A stretch of 64,000 nt of DNA from Archilochus colubris (Eukaryota; Chordata; Aves; Apodiformes; Trochilidae), in contig CM041083.1 in the NCBI GenBank assembly GCA_023079485.1, forward strand, positions 141,869,052 through 141,933,051, in the 5' to 3' direction. Below the pieces are notes generated by a model. The model did not search any database and was not told where the DNA came from. It saw only the letters and a list, made by a program, of their open reading frames with translations. A program made the translations under genes and the position numbers. Below, piece after piece: positions 33,661 to 45,733 of this stretch (positions are counted from its first letter, which is position 1; the number at the start of each line of letters is the position of its first letter).

Positions 33661-34606
33661 AACCTTAATCTCCTGCACTGAACTCTGCAATTTGCTTGGA
33701 GCTTCCCTGAGCCTTTTAGCTGAGACTTGGGGATGGACTTCAAAAAGTCTCACTTCTCTTCTGGGCTTGAATTTCATTCCTTTTACCTGTAGTTAGGGCT
33801 ACATTTCTCCTTTAAACCCAAAGTTAGGCTTTTTGCCTCCTCCTTTGCACTCTTCTCCTCTCTCAACTGACTAAACCCTTAAATTTTTATTAAGCCTCCT
33901 CAGCAACTTTCTGTAAATCACCACTTACAGTTACAAGTTCAGAAATTTCAAGGAATAAATTCTTCACTCCTGTGAAACAAGGCACTAAGTTTTTATTTCT
34001 GCTCCATTTAAGGGACCTGCAAATGCAACTTCACAGGACCACTTGCCGGCATCGTTTCAGCCAAAAGAAAATTCGGTCCATGAGGCAAGTGTGGAGGGAA
34101 TGCTGAAGGATTCAGAGGATTCTGGGCTTAAGGACTGCCAAAGTAAGTTGCCTCTGGAAATTAAAGTACATTTGGAGATCTCTGGCAAACATCCTTCAGA
34201 GCTGGTGGCTGGCTCACTCTTTAGTGTGTCACAACCTCTATGTATCGCTGTTACAGTAATTACTCTGCCACATCAGCTCTGGTCATTTGTAGAAAGTCTT
34301 AATTCCCAGGCCTGTATAAGAAAGAACTTCATGTTCTCTGTATGTGCTGCTGTAACTGTTGCAGAAGTGTATCTGTGGCCCCAAATATTTAGACCATGCC
34401 AAGTGTCCTCATTCAGCCAATGCTTACAAGTTCTGTGTTTCTGGACTCAAATACCCAGACAAATACTGCAGCCATCAGGAATGTGCTCCCTTTTAGTCTG
34501 ACATTTATTTTGGAGAGGAAAAGGGAGATTGGATTAGTTAATTTTTACCTGCTATTGAAGATGCTCTAAATAAGCATTTATTACCAAGTACCCAAGCCTA
34601 ATAGAA
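33661..34606. other. Intergenic, with an unexplained 152-codon open frame
   Basis: Unique-looking DNA between two microsatellites. The + frame at 34,043-34,501 (MPASFQPKENSVHEAS... to stop) is the longest non-repetitive open frame here outside transposable elements, but has no motif I recognise and no codon evidence for use. I do not call it a gene. Confidence 0.5.
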
Positions 34607-34692
34607 TTTTCCTTTCCTTTCCTTTCCTTTCCTTTCCTTTCCTTTCCTTTCCTTTCCTTTCCTTTCCTTTCCTTTCCTTTCCTTTCCTTTCC
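34607..34692. repeat. (CCTTT)n microsatellite
   Basis: About 17 perfect CCTTT units, AAAGG on the minus strand. Confidence 0.97.
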
Positions 34693-37600
34693 ATTAGAAT
34701 GATTCCAAAAGAACTTGACTTTCAGCACCAAGCCAAAACCATGCCAAGTAAAATTATAGATGCTAAACTCTCAGGGTACAAAATGACCAGTAGTAAAGTT
34801 ATCAAGTGAGAGGGCAACTTTATTGCTGTGAGGCAAGCACTATGGTTCCTGGAAGTTTTAATTTCTGAACAGGAGCTCTGTTCAGATACCTGCTCTGGAT
34901 AGCAGGTATTTGTGAAAGCTGCTCATGGCTTTGGGATACAGTAGAATTGGAGAAGTTCTGGTCTTCTCATAATTTGTTTTTTTGATGCTGAGTTAGTGTA
35001 GGATGTCTCCTGAGCAGACCGCTCTTTTGAAGCTGCTGAGTCCATACCATCACCCTGGGATTCCTCTGCTGGCAGTCACAGGGTTAGCACAAAAGAAATG
35101 AGAGACCTTACAGTACTCTTTTTCTTGAGCTGCTGTGTTTCTTAAAAAATAATTACTATCCTTAAGGGTTTGCTAGAACACAGACCTCAAGCACTCACTT
35201 TGCTGCAGAACTTCCCCGCTGAATTAAGATCCCCAGAAATAATCCCTGTGCATGGAAGTTGACACACTAACTCACACACACAAAAACATAATAATTGAGG
35301 GCTCTAGACTTATTTCAGTGCAACAGCCATGCTTGATGGGATAGTCTGGGCTAATAACCAAACTCTCACCTGGCCCTCACTCACACACAGTCCCTCAGCA
35401 GGAATGAGGGGGGAGAAAATGAGACCCAACAGTCTCATTTTGAGACCCAAAGCTGGCTGGCTGACTCTGCAGCCCCTCTGCGACCTGCCCCTTGCCATTG
35501 ATACCCAAGACACTCTAGCGTCCAAAAATCAGCTTTAAAATTAATGTCTATGGGGAAAAAAAAAAAAAAAAAAGAAAAAAAAAAAGGAGTATAAACAGAG
35601 ATATCTCAATACATTAGATAAAAACTTTTGGGATGAGCAACATTTCCACTGAGCTTTTCCTTTCTCTGTCTACTCTGTGTAATAAATATTGTTCCTGCTC
35701 ATCTCTTCGTAGTCTCCTACTTGCAGACTAAAGACTGTGCCCTTCTCACTGAAGATGTGCTGCATGAGGGAATCATGGATCATATGCTTTTATGCTTATG
35801 CATTATCATTATTATTGTTACTGTTATTATAAGCACATTACTGCACTTACTTAACTTTCTTTATTCTGTAAAATACATTTCAGCTGAAAAATATTGTTCA
35901 GCTGGACCCATTAGTGAGCTTTAATTTGTAAAGTGTTTTCTTAGGGTCTGTTTGATGAATTCTGAAACCAAATTTACACAGCTGGATTTCAAAAATAATG
36001 CAGCAAATAGACCATCCGTTTTGTGCAGTGTCTCATTCTGAATTTTCACACTTTGCCTTACCAGAGTTTTTCCTTGTATCTAAACAACTCAACAACAACA
36101 ACAAAAAACCTGCCTTGGTATTTCTTTAGCTGAGGCCATATAGCAAGAGAAAAAAATGTTTGCTGTCTTTCAGCTGAATAAAACCCAACTATAGTCCTGA
36201 AAGCAGGTGTTCAAAATCAGCATGAGAATAGCTGTATTATACCAAATTAAGAAATATAGGACTGCAAGGATTAAATTATATACCTTCTGTACTAGGTAAG
36301 ACTCAGTTTAACTACACAATCCTACATGGCATGGAGATGTGCAGGAAGAGCAAATTGAAATTCACAGGCTCAGTCCATTGGTTTGTCCACATGTTACTGT
36401 GCAAGCAGTCCTGACTGTATGGCCTTAGGAAAAAGGCTGCCTACTGAAGTGTGAGGAATACTTCAAGCAGAAAGACCTTGGAAACAGAGGGAAGTTGAAT
36501 AACTTGAGTATTTTAGTTGAGGTGAATTGCCCATTTTCCAGGCTAACCTGATGGTGTCTTTGGTGAGCACTTAGCTTCGATGCTGCAGCTGAAAAGCTGA
36601 AATGAGGTTGGACACCAGAATGGGCAAGAGAAGATGAAGAGCAGAACGTGCCTAACATTATGCTAGGGCCCCAGAGTTGCTGGGTTGCCATGCTGGAGCT
36701 GAAAATCATAAGATGACACCTGTGTGTGTGTTTGGGTGCTGCTGTTCCTTCCACTGCAAGGCTCTAATTACTTTTATTTAGGACCAGGCAGAGCTCTTAA
36801 CTCTCCCAGCAACCCCTTTCTTACTCCTGCCATAGGGAGGTGGGGACTGTTGGTGAGCTAAGAGAAGGAGTTTTCCCTGTTCTTCAAAACAGGGAGTAGA
36901 TACCTCTCAGGTCTGTCAGAGAGAAATGGAACAGAAAGGTTAGATTGCCTTTGTTCTTTCTCCTCATTTTTCAGGCAGATGGTTTAGGTGCATTCAGCAT
37001 CCATCTCCAGCTAAGTTTCCATCAGAGAAATTCACTATCAGGGATCACATGGCTGCATACAACTTACTGCCATTTTCTCCATCAGGAAAACTCATCTGGG
37101 AAGATTTTGTCTGGCAACAAATTTAATTGACAGCAGGGCAAAGAATGCTTTCAGATCACAAACCTTTGCTTCCATATTGGCAGTGACACTTTGGAACACA
37201 ACTCAAACCACAAAACATTATTTAAGCACATGATGCTGCTTCTGCAAGTACCATTTTAAGCCAGTGTGTGGTATCCAGTCTCCTAGGAAAACACAAATTG
37301 CTCTTACATCCAACAGAGATGGGGATAAATAACCACCAGCCCATGTTACTGCAGTAGACCACAGATCTAAAGGCTGAGCTAAAATGTCTCTTCAAGGAAC
37401 ATCAGCAAACTGTCTCCAAAGACACTCTAACATAAGCAGTGCTGTGAATTAGTGACATCTCTTCCTCAGACACTGATGAGTGACAGAGGCAGTGTCTCTG
37501 CAACTAAGAGCCAATGTTTTAGCATGATCTGTATTGGGGATCTATTTTAACAGATTTCTTCAGATGTGACCAAAAAAAAAAAACAAAAAAACCCCGACTA

Positions 37601-37879
37601 TTGACAAATGGTATAATATGAATGGCTGGCTGGCATCAGTAAATCTGTGAAAGAAATAGCTGAAAGCAATAGAAAGTGACTTGGTGATTAGTATTTTGAC
37701 TGGGTTTTGGAAGCCATGATGGAAAAAATATATCTTGTTGGCAGTAGGTGTCTGTAGTCAAGAACTGCTCTTATTCCATGATTACTAAAATGTATCTCAA
37801 TTTAGTTTCTGTGGTACCATGAGCTTATATTTCCCTTTATCAGGTTTTAAATGCTTTCCTTTCCTATGAATACATTGAT
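34693..37879. other. Intergenic stretch without recognised gene
   Basis: AT-rich DNA with an interrupted A-run at 35,556-35,585. The 109-codon minus frame at 36,425-36,754 has no recognisable content. Confidence 0.6.
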
Positions 37880-38970
37880 GCTACACTGATGACCCTCTCT
37901 CTCAGGTACTGAAAGACTGTGATTACATCTCTTCTAAGCTTTCTCTAATCTAGGCTGAGAAAATTTCGTTCTTTTAGCTTTTCTTCATGTTGCCCAGCCT
38001 TCTAATCATCTTTGTGTCCCTCCACAGGACCCTCTGCAGTTTTTCAATGTTGTTCTTGAAGTAAGGGGACCAAAAGTGGACACACTTTTTCAGTGCCAAC
38101 AGGAGTGGAAAAATGACATCCCTGGTACTGCTGACTGTGTGCTTGGTGACACAGCCCAGAAAGATGCTTGTTGCCTTTGTTACCAGAGCACAGTTCTGAC
38201 TCATTTCCAGCTTGCATAACACCAGGTCCTTGCAGCAGAGCTGTTTTCTAACCAGTCTAACACCTGCCTGTATTGGTGCTTGGGATTATTGTGTCAGGTG
38301 CAGGGCTTTAAAGTTATTGCTGTTAAAAGTGCTGAGGTCTATCTGTGTGATGGCTTTTTCCTAGTTTGGTGTCAGCTGCAGTCTTAGGAAGGGTGCATGT
38401 AAAATTGCACATCCATATTGTCTGTGAACATTTGGAGAGTGTTGAACCCAGTGTTGACTCTAAGGAACGCCACTTATGAATGGCCATTTGAAAGGCCAGT
38501 TGGACTTTGAACTATTATACATCACTTTTGGCCATAGCAGTTCAGTTGTTTTTTCATCCATATTATGGTCCATCTGTCCATTCCATAACATTTCTGTTTT
38601 TCAACAAGGATGTTCTGGGAGATGCTGTAAAATGCCTTGCTAAAATCTTGGTAGTGTTCTCCACAGCTGTCCCCTCATCTACCAGGAAACTTGTTTCATC
38701 ATAGATGGCTCTCACCCATGACATGGCTTTTCTCAGCAACCTTCTTGTCCTTCAGTCACCTGGAAAATCCTTCCATGAGAGCTCAAAACACAGACTCTCT
38801 GACCTGCATGATCTTTCAAAGACAATAGAGTGGGTTTGCAATGAGGTCACCCTACACTTTTAGCTCCCTTATCTGCATCTCATCAGGTCCCACTTGTAAA
38901 TATTGTGTTTGTACAGATAGTCCCTAACTCAGTGCTCCTCCAATATTGGTAAGAATTCTATGTCTACATT
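37880..38970 (-). mobile_element. Old, diverged CR1 LINE
   Basis: On the minus strand it resembles CR1 ORF2 in many short blocks. On the + strand these read GGACCCTCTGCAG, CCAGCTTGCATAACACCAG, GAACCCAGTGTTGACTC, AATGCCTTGCTAAAATC and CTCATCAGGTCCCACTTG, in the order expected of an antisense CR1. It is much more decayed than the neighbouring copy at 39.5 kb and has no intact frame. Confidence 0.7.
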
Positions 38971-39548
38971 TACTGTTCTTCTAAACCCCCATATAAATTG
39001 CATATTGTTAAAATGAACACTTATCTTTTTATATAAATGTAGTTTTTATTTTTTACTTTCATTTTATTCTGATTATGATTATATAGTTCACTTGTTAAAG
39101 AAGGAAAACTTCTATGCCATTTGACACATCCACAATGCAGCTGCAAATAAAAATCCTTTTCTTTTTTTTTCATATAGAAGTCATTAAAATATTTTTGTAG
39201 AGGAGCGAATCCAGGTTCTGCACCAAGAACTGGTGATACCTGAATACAAACTACCAGACACCCCCCCCCCCCCCAGAGGAAACACTAAATAAATGTGTGA
39301 AGAAAATAGAAAAGCCTAGTGGCCTTTATTTTTTTAAGCACCGTTTCTTGCTCAAAGCTGAAATTCAATAGTAGAAACAAAGCAGAACACTCCACCACCA
39401 TGGCTGTTTATGAACTTTGGACGTGTAAGGATGATGGAGTGGGTTTCATGCCCTTGGCAGCAAGGCAGCTGCTGGTACAGGCAGTGTTGGGAGCTGCTGG
39501 GGATGTGGAGCCAGTTCTGGGACTTGCAACTCTTCCACGGTGGCTGGG
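38971..39548. other. Intergenic, with a poly-C run
   Basis: AT-rich DNA with a run of about 14 C at 39,260-39,274. Nothing else recognised. Confidence 0.6.
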
Positions 39549-40215
39549 AATCATAGAATAGAATCATAGAACTGGCTGGGTTGGAAGGGACCTCAGAGAT
39601 CATCGAGTCCAACCCTTTTACCACCGTTGCGGTTGCTAGACCATGGCACTGAGTGCCACATCCAGTCTCTTCTTAAATAGCTCCAGGGACGGAGAATCCA
39701 CCACTTTCCTGAGCAGCCCATTCCAATGCCGGATCACTCTCTCCGTAAAGATATTCTTTCTAATATCTAACCTAAATTTCCCCTGGCACAACTTAAGACC
39801 ATGCCCTCTTGTCTTGTTGAAAGTCGTCTGGCAAAGAGCCCAACCCCCACCTGGCTACACCTTCCTTTCATGGAGCTGTAGAGAGCGATGAGGTCTCCCC
39901 TGAGCCTCCTCTTCTACAGGCTGAACAGCCCCAGCTCCCTCAGCCTCTCCTCATAGGGTCTGTGCTCGAGTCCCTTCACCAGCCTGGTTGCCCTCCTTTG
40001 GACCTGCTCCAGGACCTCGATATCCTTCCTGAACTGAGGGGCCCAGAACTGGACACAGTACTTGAGGTGCGGCCTCACCAGGGCTGAGTACAGGGGCAGA
40101 ATCACTTCCTTGGACCTGCTGGCGATGCTGTTCCGGATACAGGCCAGGATGCCATTGGCTATCTTGGCCACCTGGGCACACTGCTGGCTCATGTTCAGCT
40201 TCTTGTCAATCCAGA
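39549..40215 (-). mobile_element. CR1 LINE, 3'-end copy with a 92-codon RT remnant frame
   Basis: The tail ATCATAGAATAGAATCATAG is at the left. On the minus strand an uninterrupted frame at 40,192-39,914 reads like the C-terminal reverse-transcriptase region of CR1, including [34 protein letters not shown] and LRELGLFSL. It is truncated at its 5' end, so inactive. It is one of the least decayed copies in the window. Confidence 0.95.
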
Positions 40216-42139
40216 AGAAAACTTTTGCAGCCTTTTAGATAGATGTGTTTGGACAGTGAGGCAAAGCACAACCCAGTGGATAGAGGAGGAGGGGATGGAA
40301 AGGCACAGTCACTGGTGTGGCCACATGTAACCTATGCAGCTCAGAAAGAGAAAGCAGTGTTAGCAGAGGACTTCAGCCCTGGGGAAAATTACCCTTGAAC
40401 TCAATGGAAGTTCTGCTGATATGAAACCCAGGAGCAGTCCCGGGTGAGGTTGTCACAACCACCTCACCTCACACCCCTGCAGAACAACACATTACATTCA
40501 GGAAGGGTATGCAAGACCCAACGCTAAACCAAACGACAAAGCTGATTTTGAAATGGTTTTAATGATAGACAATCTGCATACCAATTGGCTCATTTGCGTA
40601 TACGCCAGCTTGGAACAATACCAGAGAAATATGTAAAAAGTCTGCAATGCTGTGTGACAATAGCTTCCAAGTATGCTGACCTTGGGTAAATGAAACAAAC
40701 GGAAAGTACAGTGCTCTTTTGATGAGGCATTAATGAAGGATTAGGAGCGGATACAGCTGCATCACACCAGCACTTTGTTAGACACTGTTTTCGCTCCACT
40801 CCTTTTCCCGTAATTGCAGCAGAAAGGCTGCGTGAGGCAGGCAGTGAGCAGAACCCTCTGTTGCCTTTCTCTTTCACAACACCCAGGAGTCAAGGAGCAG
40901 CACGGAGTGGCCTCTGTCCCCTTCCAGCACCCACTGGGTGCTCCGGGATGGCTGCTCTCTGGGCATCCCCCCCTCCTCCAAAGAGGAAACTGAAGGGAAA
41001 ATGGGGGTGGGAAGTGGCCCGGAGCACCTCTGCTGTGGGGATGCCTAAAATGCATCCCAGCCAGCCACACTGCTGAGATGCAAGAGGGAAAACAGGAGGC
41101 AAGAATACAGAGCCTAAGGGAAAAAAAAAAATATGGCAATAAGTCAGAGTGAAGGACATGGAAACTTGGGCAACTGCTTTGTCACCAGGGCTCTGATGTT
41201 GCATGTAACAGCTGCAGAGACCAGGGCTAGAGGAAGAGTTTGTCAGCTGGACCACAGCATTTCTATGTGCAAAACAATGTTCTCAAGTGCAACTACCCCC
41301 ATCTGTTTCAAGAGATAGAATCATACAATCATAGATTCTAGCTGTTTAAGTGATGCTCAAATCCTCACTGACTACTCATGTTTTTGCTCTTACATTTTTT
41401 CCTTCCCTTGGTATCCACCTCCAGAGTAGAGAGGCAAGCCACATAGGTATGAAAAATAAAGTATGCATGTATGTATTTACTTTTTTACATCATTCTACTG
41501 TGTTTCTTCCAAAGCTGGTTTGTAAGGAATGAGTTGAATAGAAGTCAAGCCACTAACATGCCAGGAGGCTTTTTATTTTAATGAATCAAATTTGAGAGGT
41601 TCAGTTCAGACACTGCCAGCCTGCTTACTGGCTCTTTCCATTGCCATGTACCCCAGGTAACTCCTATGGAGCAGCCATTCCCTGGAAAAGGTTGCTCTTA
41701 CTTTTTTTTTTTTATCCTGTCCTGTCCTTTGTGAAATTGTCAGTAAGTTTATTTATCATAAAAGACTTATAGGTTATTTGTAAAGAAAAGGTTCCTAATA
41801 TAATTCAGGCAAGTTGCTTGCCTGAGAACAGGCCAGGTTGGCAGACTGTGGGCTGCTGGTAAAGACAGCTGAGCTGAACCCTGCTCTGAAGGCTCTGGTC
41901 ACCCAGTCTCAACCCCCTGCCTGCTGTTACTTCATTTGTATATGCTACGGCCATGCCTAAGCAATGTACATAGGGAAGTCCCATCTTGGTCTTAGAATAG
42001 TCCACAGGAAATAGGATAACTGACTTCTTGAGGCATTTTTCAGTCCAACGCTGACATTTCTAAAACATCCTCATTCCAGCCCTCGGTTTGCAGCCAATCA
42101 GAAATCTTTACATTGCTACATGGCCTATGCTTACCCTGA
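40216..42139. other. Intergenic, with a possible conserved element at its start
   Basis: No gene recognised. The stretch 40,495-40,780 is distinctive and is reported as a candidate regulatory element. A short piece near 41,318-41,340 resembles a CR1 tail (ATCATACAATCATAG) without the rest of the element. Confidence 0.55.
40495..40780. promoter_or_regulatory. Candidate conserved regulatory element
   Basis: Unique sequence that retains several CpGs in AT-rich surroundings and packs SOX-like (GGAACAATACC, GACAATAG), octamer-like (CATTTGCGTAT) and homeodomain-like (TTAATGAAGGATTAG) words within 290 bases. Conservation was not tested; this is a judgement by eye. Confidence 0.3.
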
Positions 42140-42859
42140 TGTCTTGGTTTGGGCCAGGATAGAGCTAATTTTCTGTCTTGTAATTTTGCTTCCAGCTAAG
42201 TCTCTTGTAAGCAGCTGCACTCGCTGAAATTAACAGCAAGTTTCTCAGTCAGTGTCTGCTTCTAGGACTGATAACACTTGATGTTTATAGTTACAGCCAG
42301 AGACTGGGATGCAGAGCCAAGGCCACTGCTCAGCTCTGAGGAACATCTTGTGCTTCAGAAAGAGAGTAAAGAGGTCACACCTGCAACCCTGCTTTAGGGA
42401 AGAGCAGACAAGAAAAGTGACCAAAACTGAGCAGAATATTCCATCCGATACGCTGCATATTCAGTATGAATTTGAGGGATCACAAGGGTCAAACCATTTC
42501 TTCACCTTCATTCTTTGCTCTTCCCTTCAGCACTTCTCCTGTTCCTGTTTGCTTCGGCATCCTGGGAGGATTCTGTCCATTCATCTGCCTCTGGTCCTGA
42601 TCTGTGCCCTCCTGAATCAGTGTGTTCCTGCCTGGGAAAAGGGGGAGGAACATGGTATCATTTTTCAGTATATTTGTACACATTTAATATTTTTTCCTTT
42701 TTTATCATGTTTCATTAAAGCTGTGTGGTTTAGTTTCCAACCCGTAAGTCTCTCTCCCTTATTCTCTCTCTCTTTTTTTTTTTTTTTTAATCAGGGAGGG
42801 GGATCAAAAGAAAGCATCTGTCATTTGGCTGGTTGCCAGCCCAGCATTAAAAGGTGACG
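42140..42859 (+). mobile_element. Solo LTR of an avian endogenous retrovirus
   Basis: It starts TGTCTTGGTTTGGGCC and ends near GGTGACG, a mutated form of the expected GACA-type end. It contains an ATTAAA poly(A)-type signal near 42,714 and a following CTCTCTCCCTTATTCTC block usual in this avian LTR type. Its first 350 bases match the partial element at 28.4-28.8 kb on the other strand. The 182-codon frame at 42,309-42,857 runs through it and has no recognised domain. No internal viral sequence is next to it, so it reads as a solo LTR. Confidence 0.8.
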
Positions 42860-43464
42860 TCTGGTAAATTTTATGATGGTTGTGGTCAACATAAATCAAA
42901 TCTGAATTTTAAGAGAAATGTGAAGCTTAAAGCAGTTCCCAGCTGAACAGGTACCAAAAGGTGACTAATAGATTGACAATAAAGATCTTGCAAATGGTAA
43001 ACTTCTAGGAGACAAAAAAAGTGGGAGGGACAAAAATCATATGCATCTAACCTATGTGAACTTTCTTGGTTGGAAATTTAGGATTAGATCCATTGATTGC
43101 CATACTGGCTCAGCCCCAGGCTTCATTTACTGGGGCATTTGAAGGAATGGTGGAAATACAGCAGATGATGGCATCTCACCCCATGCACTAAACCAGGATG
43201 GAATATACCCAAACTGTCCCTGAGGAATGTGTGTTTATCCTGTCCTTAGAAAGCTCCAACAACAGAAATATTGTAGTGCACTAAGTTACACCCTGACAGT
43301 GTTTTTCAGTTGGGTTGGAAAGTTTGTTTACCAGATTGAATCTCAGGGGCAGAATAATCTGCAGGGGCTCCCTTCTCTTCTCTTGAATTAGTTGGGGGTG
43401 GTGGTTTTGATCAAGTTAGGTGGGGATTTCCAAGTAACTCGAGAAGCAGGACAAGTCTGAAGGT
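42860..43464. other. Intergenic stretch
   Basis: No recognised gene or repeat between the LTR and the next CR1. Confidence 0.6.
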
Positions 43465-43675
43465 CAGTTGTGGAATGTGGATTCTCCATCCCTGGAGATA
43501 TTTAAAAAGAGACTGGATGTGGCACTCAGTGCCATGGTCTAGCAACCGCAACGGTGGTTCAAGGGTTGGACTTGATGATCTCTGAGGTCCCTTCCAACCC
43601 AGCCAATTGATTCTATGATTCTATGATTCTATGATTCTATGATTCTATGATTCTATGATTCTATGATTCTATGTC
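43465..43675 (+). mobile_element. CR1 LINE tail with expanded octamer
   Basis: It has the CR1 3' block GCACTCAGTGCCATGGTC and TCCCTTCCAACCCAGCC. Then follows a run of about eight perfect GATTCTAT octamers (43,609-43,673), longer than the two or three units at other copies in this window. Confidence 0.95.
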
Positions 43676-45529
43676 TAAGCAAGAAAAGACAGGGAATTGC
43701 ATAGCTGGAGGTGTCTGGAAAAGAGAAGGGATGGAGGTGGCTCATTAGAAAAGGAAATGACTGGAGGCTGCTATGACTGAAACCAGAGACTTTGGCTTCC
43801 CACTCTTCTTTCCAAGACACTCCACATTTTTTTCAAGGCAACTGAAAACCTGGATCTGGGCAGGTTCATGCATTTTTGGTAAGTGTGAATTTGCTGTTGT
43901 TAGGTATAATTCATACTCCCGGCAACCTCTGGTAAAAGGAAAAAGATCTGAGAAAAGAGTTCAGTGCAATGGAGAGTAACAGTTTGTTGAAGTTTAAACA
44001 TTTCTTCATAGAAAGCCAAGTTAAAGATAACTAGAATTACCAATTACTGATTTTATTAACTTTAAGAGTACACTTAGAAGTATGTAGAAAGAGACCTGCA
44101 ATTTAGCAGTACACACTGCATATAAAGTAATCACTTGTTTTAAAACACAAATGATGCTGACTATTATAATGTGAACTGTTTTCCAGATGAAAAGAATTAA
44201 AGGGATGTAATTGGAGAAGTATGAAACAGTGGCTAATATGCTATTATTTGCAAAGAGATATTACAACTTATAATCTTCTTTCGTGGGTTTATGTTGTTAG
44301 TGTTTAATCAGGCGTGTGAGTGTATTCAGGTGTTAAACCATTCTATTAGCCAGGAAAATTGCACTATTATTTACTGAGCTGTTTGTGATATATTGTGGTT
44401 GGCTTTTTGAGTTTCTATTTCTTGTCTTCATGCAGCTTATGTAATTTTTTTTCTACTCCTGCCCTGTACAAAGTCTTGTGAAGTGTCACTAGGGCAGATA
44501 AGCTATGTCAAAAATCAGGACTTCTTCTTTTATATGTTACATGAATTAATTTTATTTCCTGTCTTGCTTTATTGGAAGACAGTTACAAGCTGGTGCCTTT
44601 CAGCTTTTGTTAGCTTTTGCATGGGAAAGTGAAGAACTCCTGGCATCCTCAGTCATCTCAAGGGCTCAACAGTGATGGCAGAATGACATGGCAGAGTAAG
44701 AGGAGAAGGACTTGGTGAAATAGTGTTTTCCACCTGAGCCCAGGTCATCAGAATATTTGTGGTGATGAGGCTGGGGGCTGAGTGGGGGTCAGCAGCCACA
44801 CATCCAGGCAGGGGCAGAGCTGCAGCACAGGAGGAGGGATGCACTCAGAGGGTATCTGGTGAAGGTATCTTGTCTGCCATAGAAATGGCTTAAGGTTTGT
44901 GTTAAATTCTTTTCTGAGTCAAAACTGGGCCTTGGGAATTTGTATGTTCAGCAGGTGATGATGACAAAATTGTCTGTCCTTCCCTTGCACATGTTGTTAG
45001 GGACTTCTTTTGAAAGTCAAAGTGGATTATTTTTAAAAAACCCTAAACCAGTTATTTCCCTCATCAAACTCTTAGGACTACCTTTGTCCTAAAAGCTGTC
45101 TAGATAACTGCAGATATGCTGTATATCACCCAGAGATGCCTTAGTGCTGTTACCTGTCTGGATCTGATCTAGCTCAGGGGGAAAATCTGTCCAAGATTAA
45201 GTGTTCCTCTTGGAACACTTAAATGGGTATTTCTGTTCTAAACATACTTACAGAAACAAGATGCAGTAACCACAAAAGTGTCTCTGTCCACTTTATAAAA
45301 TATGACCAGAGAAGTTATCAGATTATAAAGATAAATAATTTGTATCTTTAAGAGGAAACACAAAGAGTTGAGCTTGCTTAGTTGAGCAGAATGAAGACCA
45401 GAGGGGACTCAGCTTGACTCTTTTGGTGAGTGAAAATACAGGGAATAAGTGAAAGCACCAGAATATTACCCCCTGCATACAAGTTGTTCATGATTTACTT
45501 TAATTTGAAATAAGAAGAATGTTTCCAAT
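43676..45529. other. Intergenic stretch without recognised gene
   Basis: AT-rich, unique-looking DNA; short frames only. Confidence 0.6.
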
Positions 45530-45733
45530 CCTTCCTTCCTTCCTTCCTTCCTTCCTTCCTTCCTTCCTTCCTTCCTTCCTTCCTTCCTTCCTTCCTTCCT
45601 TCCTTCCTTCCTTCCTTCCTTCCTTCCTTCCTTCCTTCCTTCCTTCCTTCCTTCCTTCCTTCCTTCCTTCCTTCCTTCCTTCCTTCCTTCCTTCCTTCCT
45701 TCCTTCCTTCCTTCCTTCCTTCCTTCCTTCCTC
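45530..45733. repeat. (CCTT)n microsatellite
   Basis: About 50 uninterrupted CTTC tetramers; AAGG on the minus strand. The frames across it (KEGR or LPSF repeats) are artefacts. Confidence 0.98.

Noticed and set aside
32601..33796. Open frames of 353, 387 and 392 codons (FPSLP and EGKGR repeats)
   Set aside because: They are translations of the (CCCTT)n array in different frames; unit lengths not divisible by three merely avoid stop codons. No unique protein sequence is present.
39914..40192. 92-codon minus frame as a host gene
   Set aside because: It is the C-terminal reverse-transcriptase remnant of a 5'-truncated CR1.
42309..42857. 182-codon frame as a retroviral gene
   Set aside because: It lies wholly within a solo LTR and has no viral protein motif.
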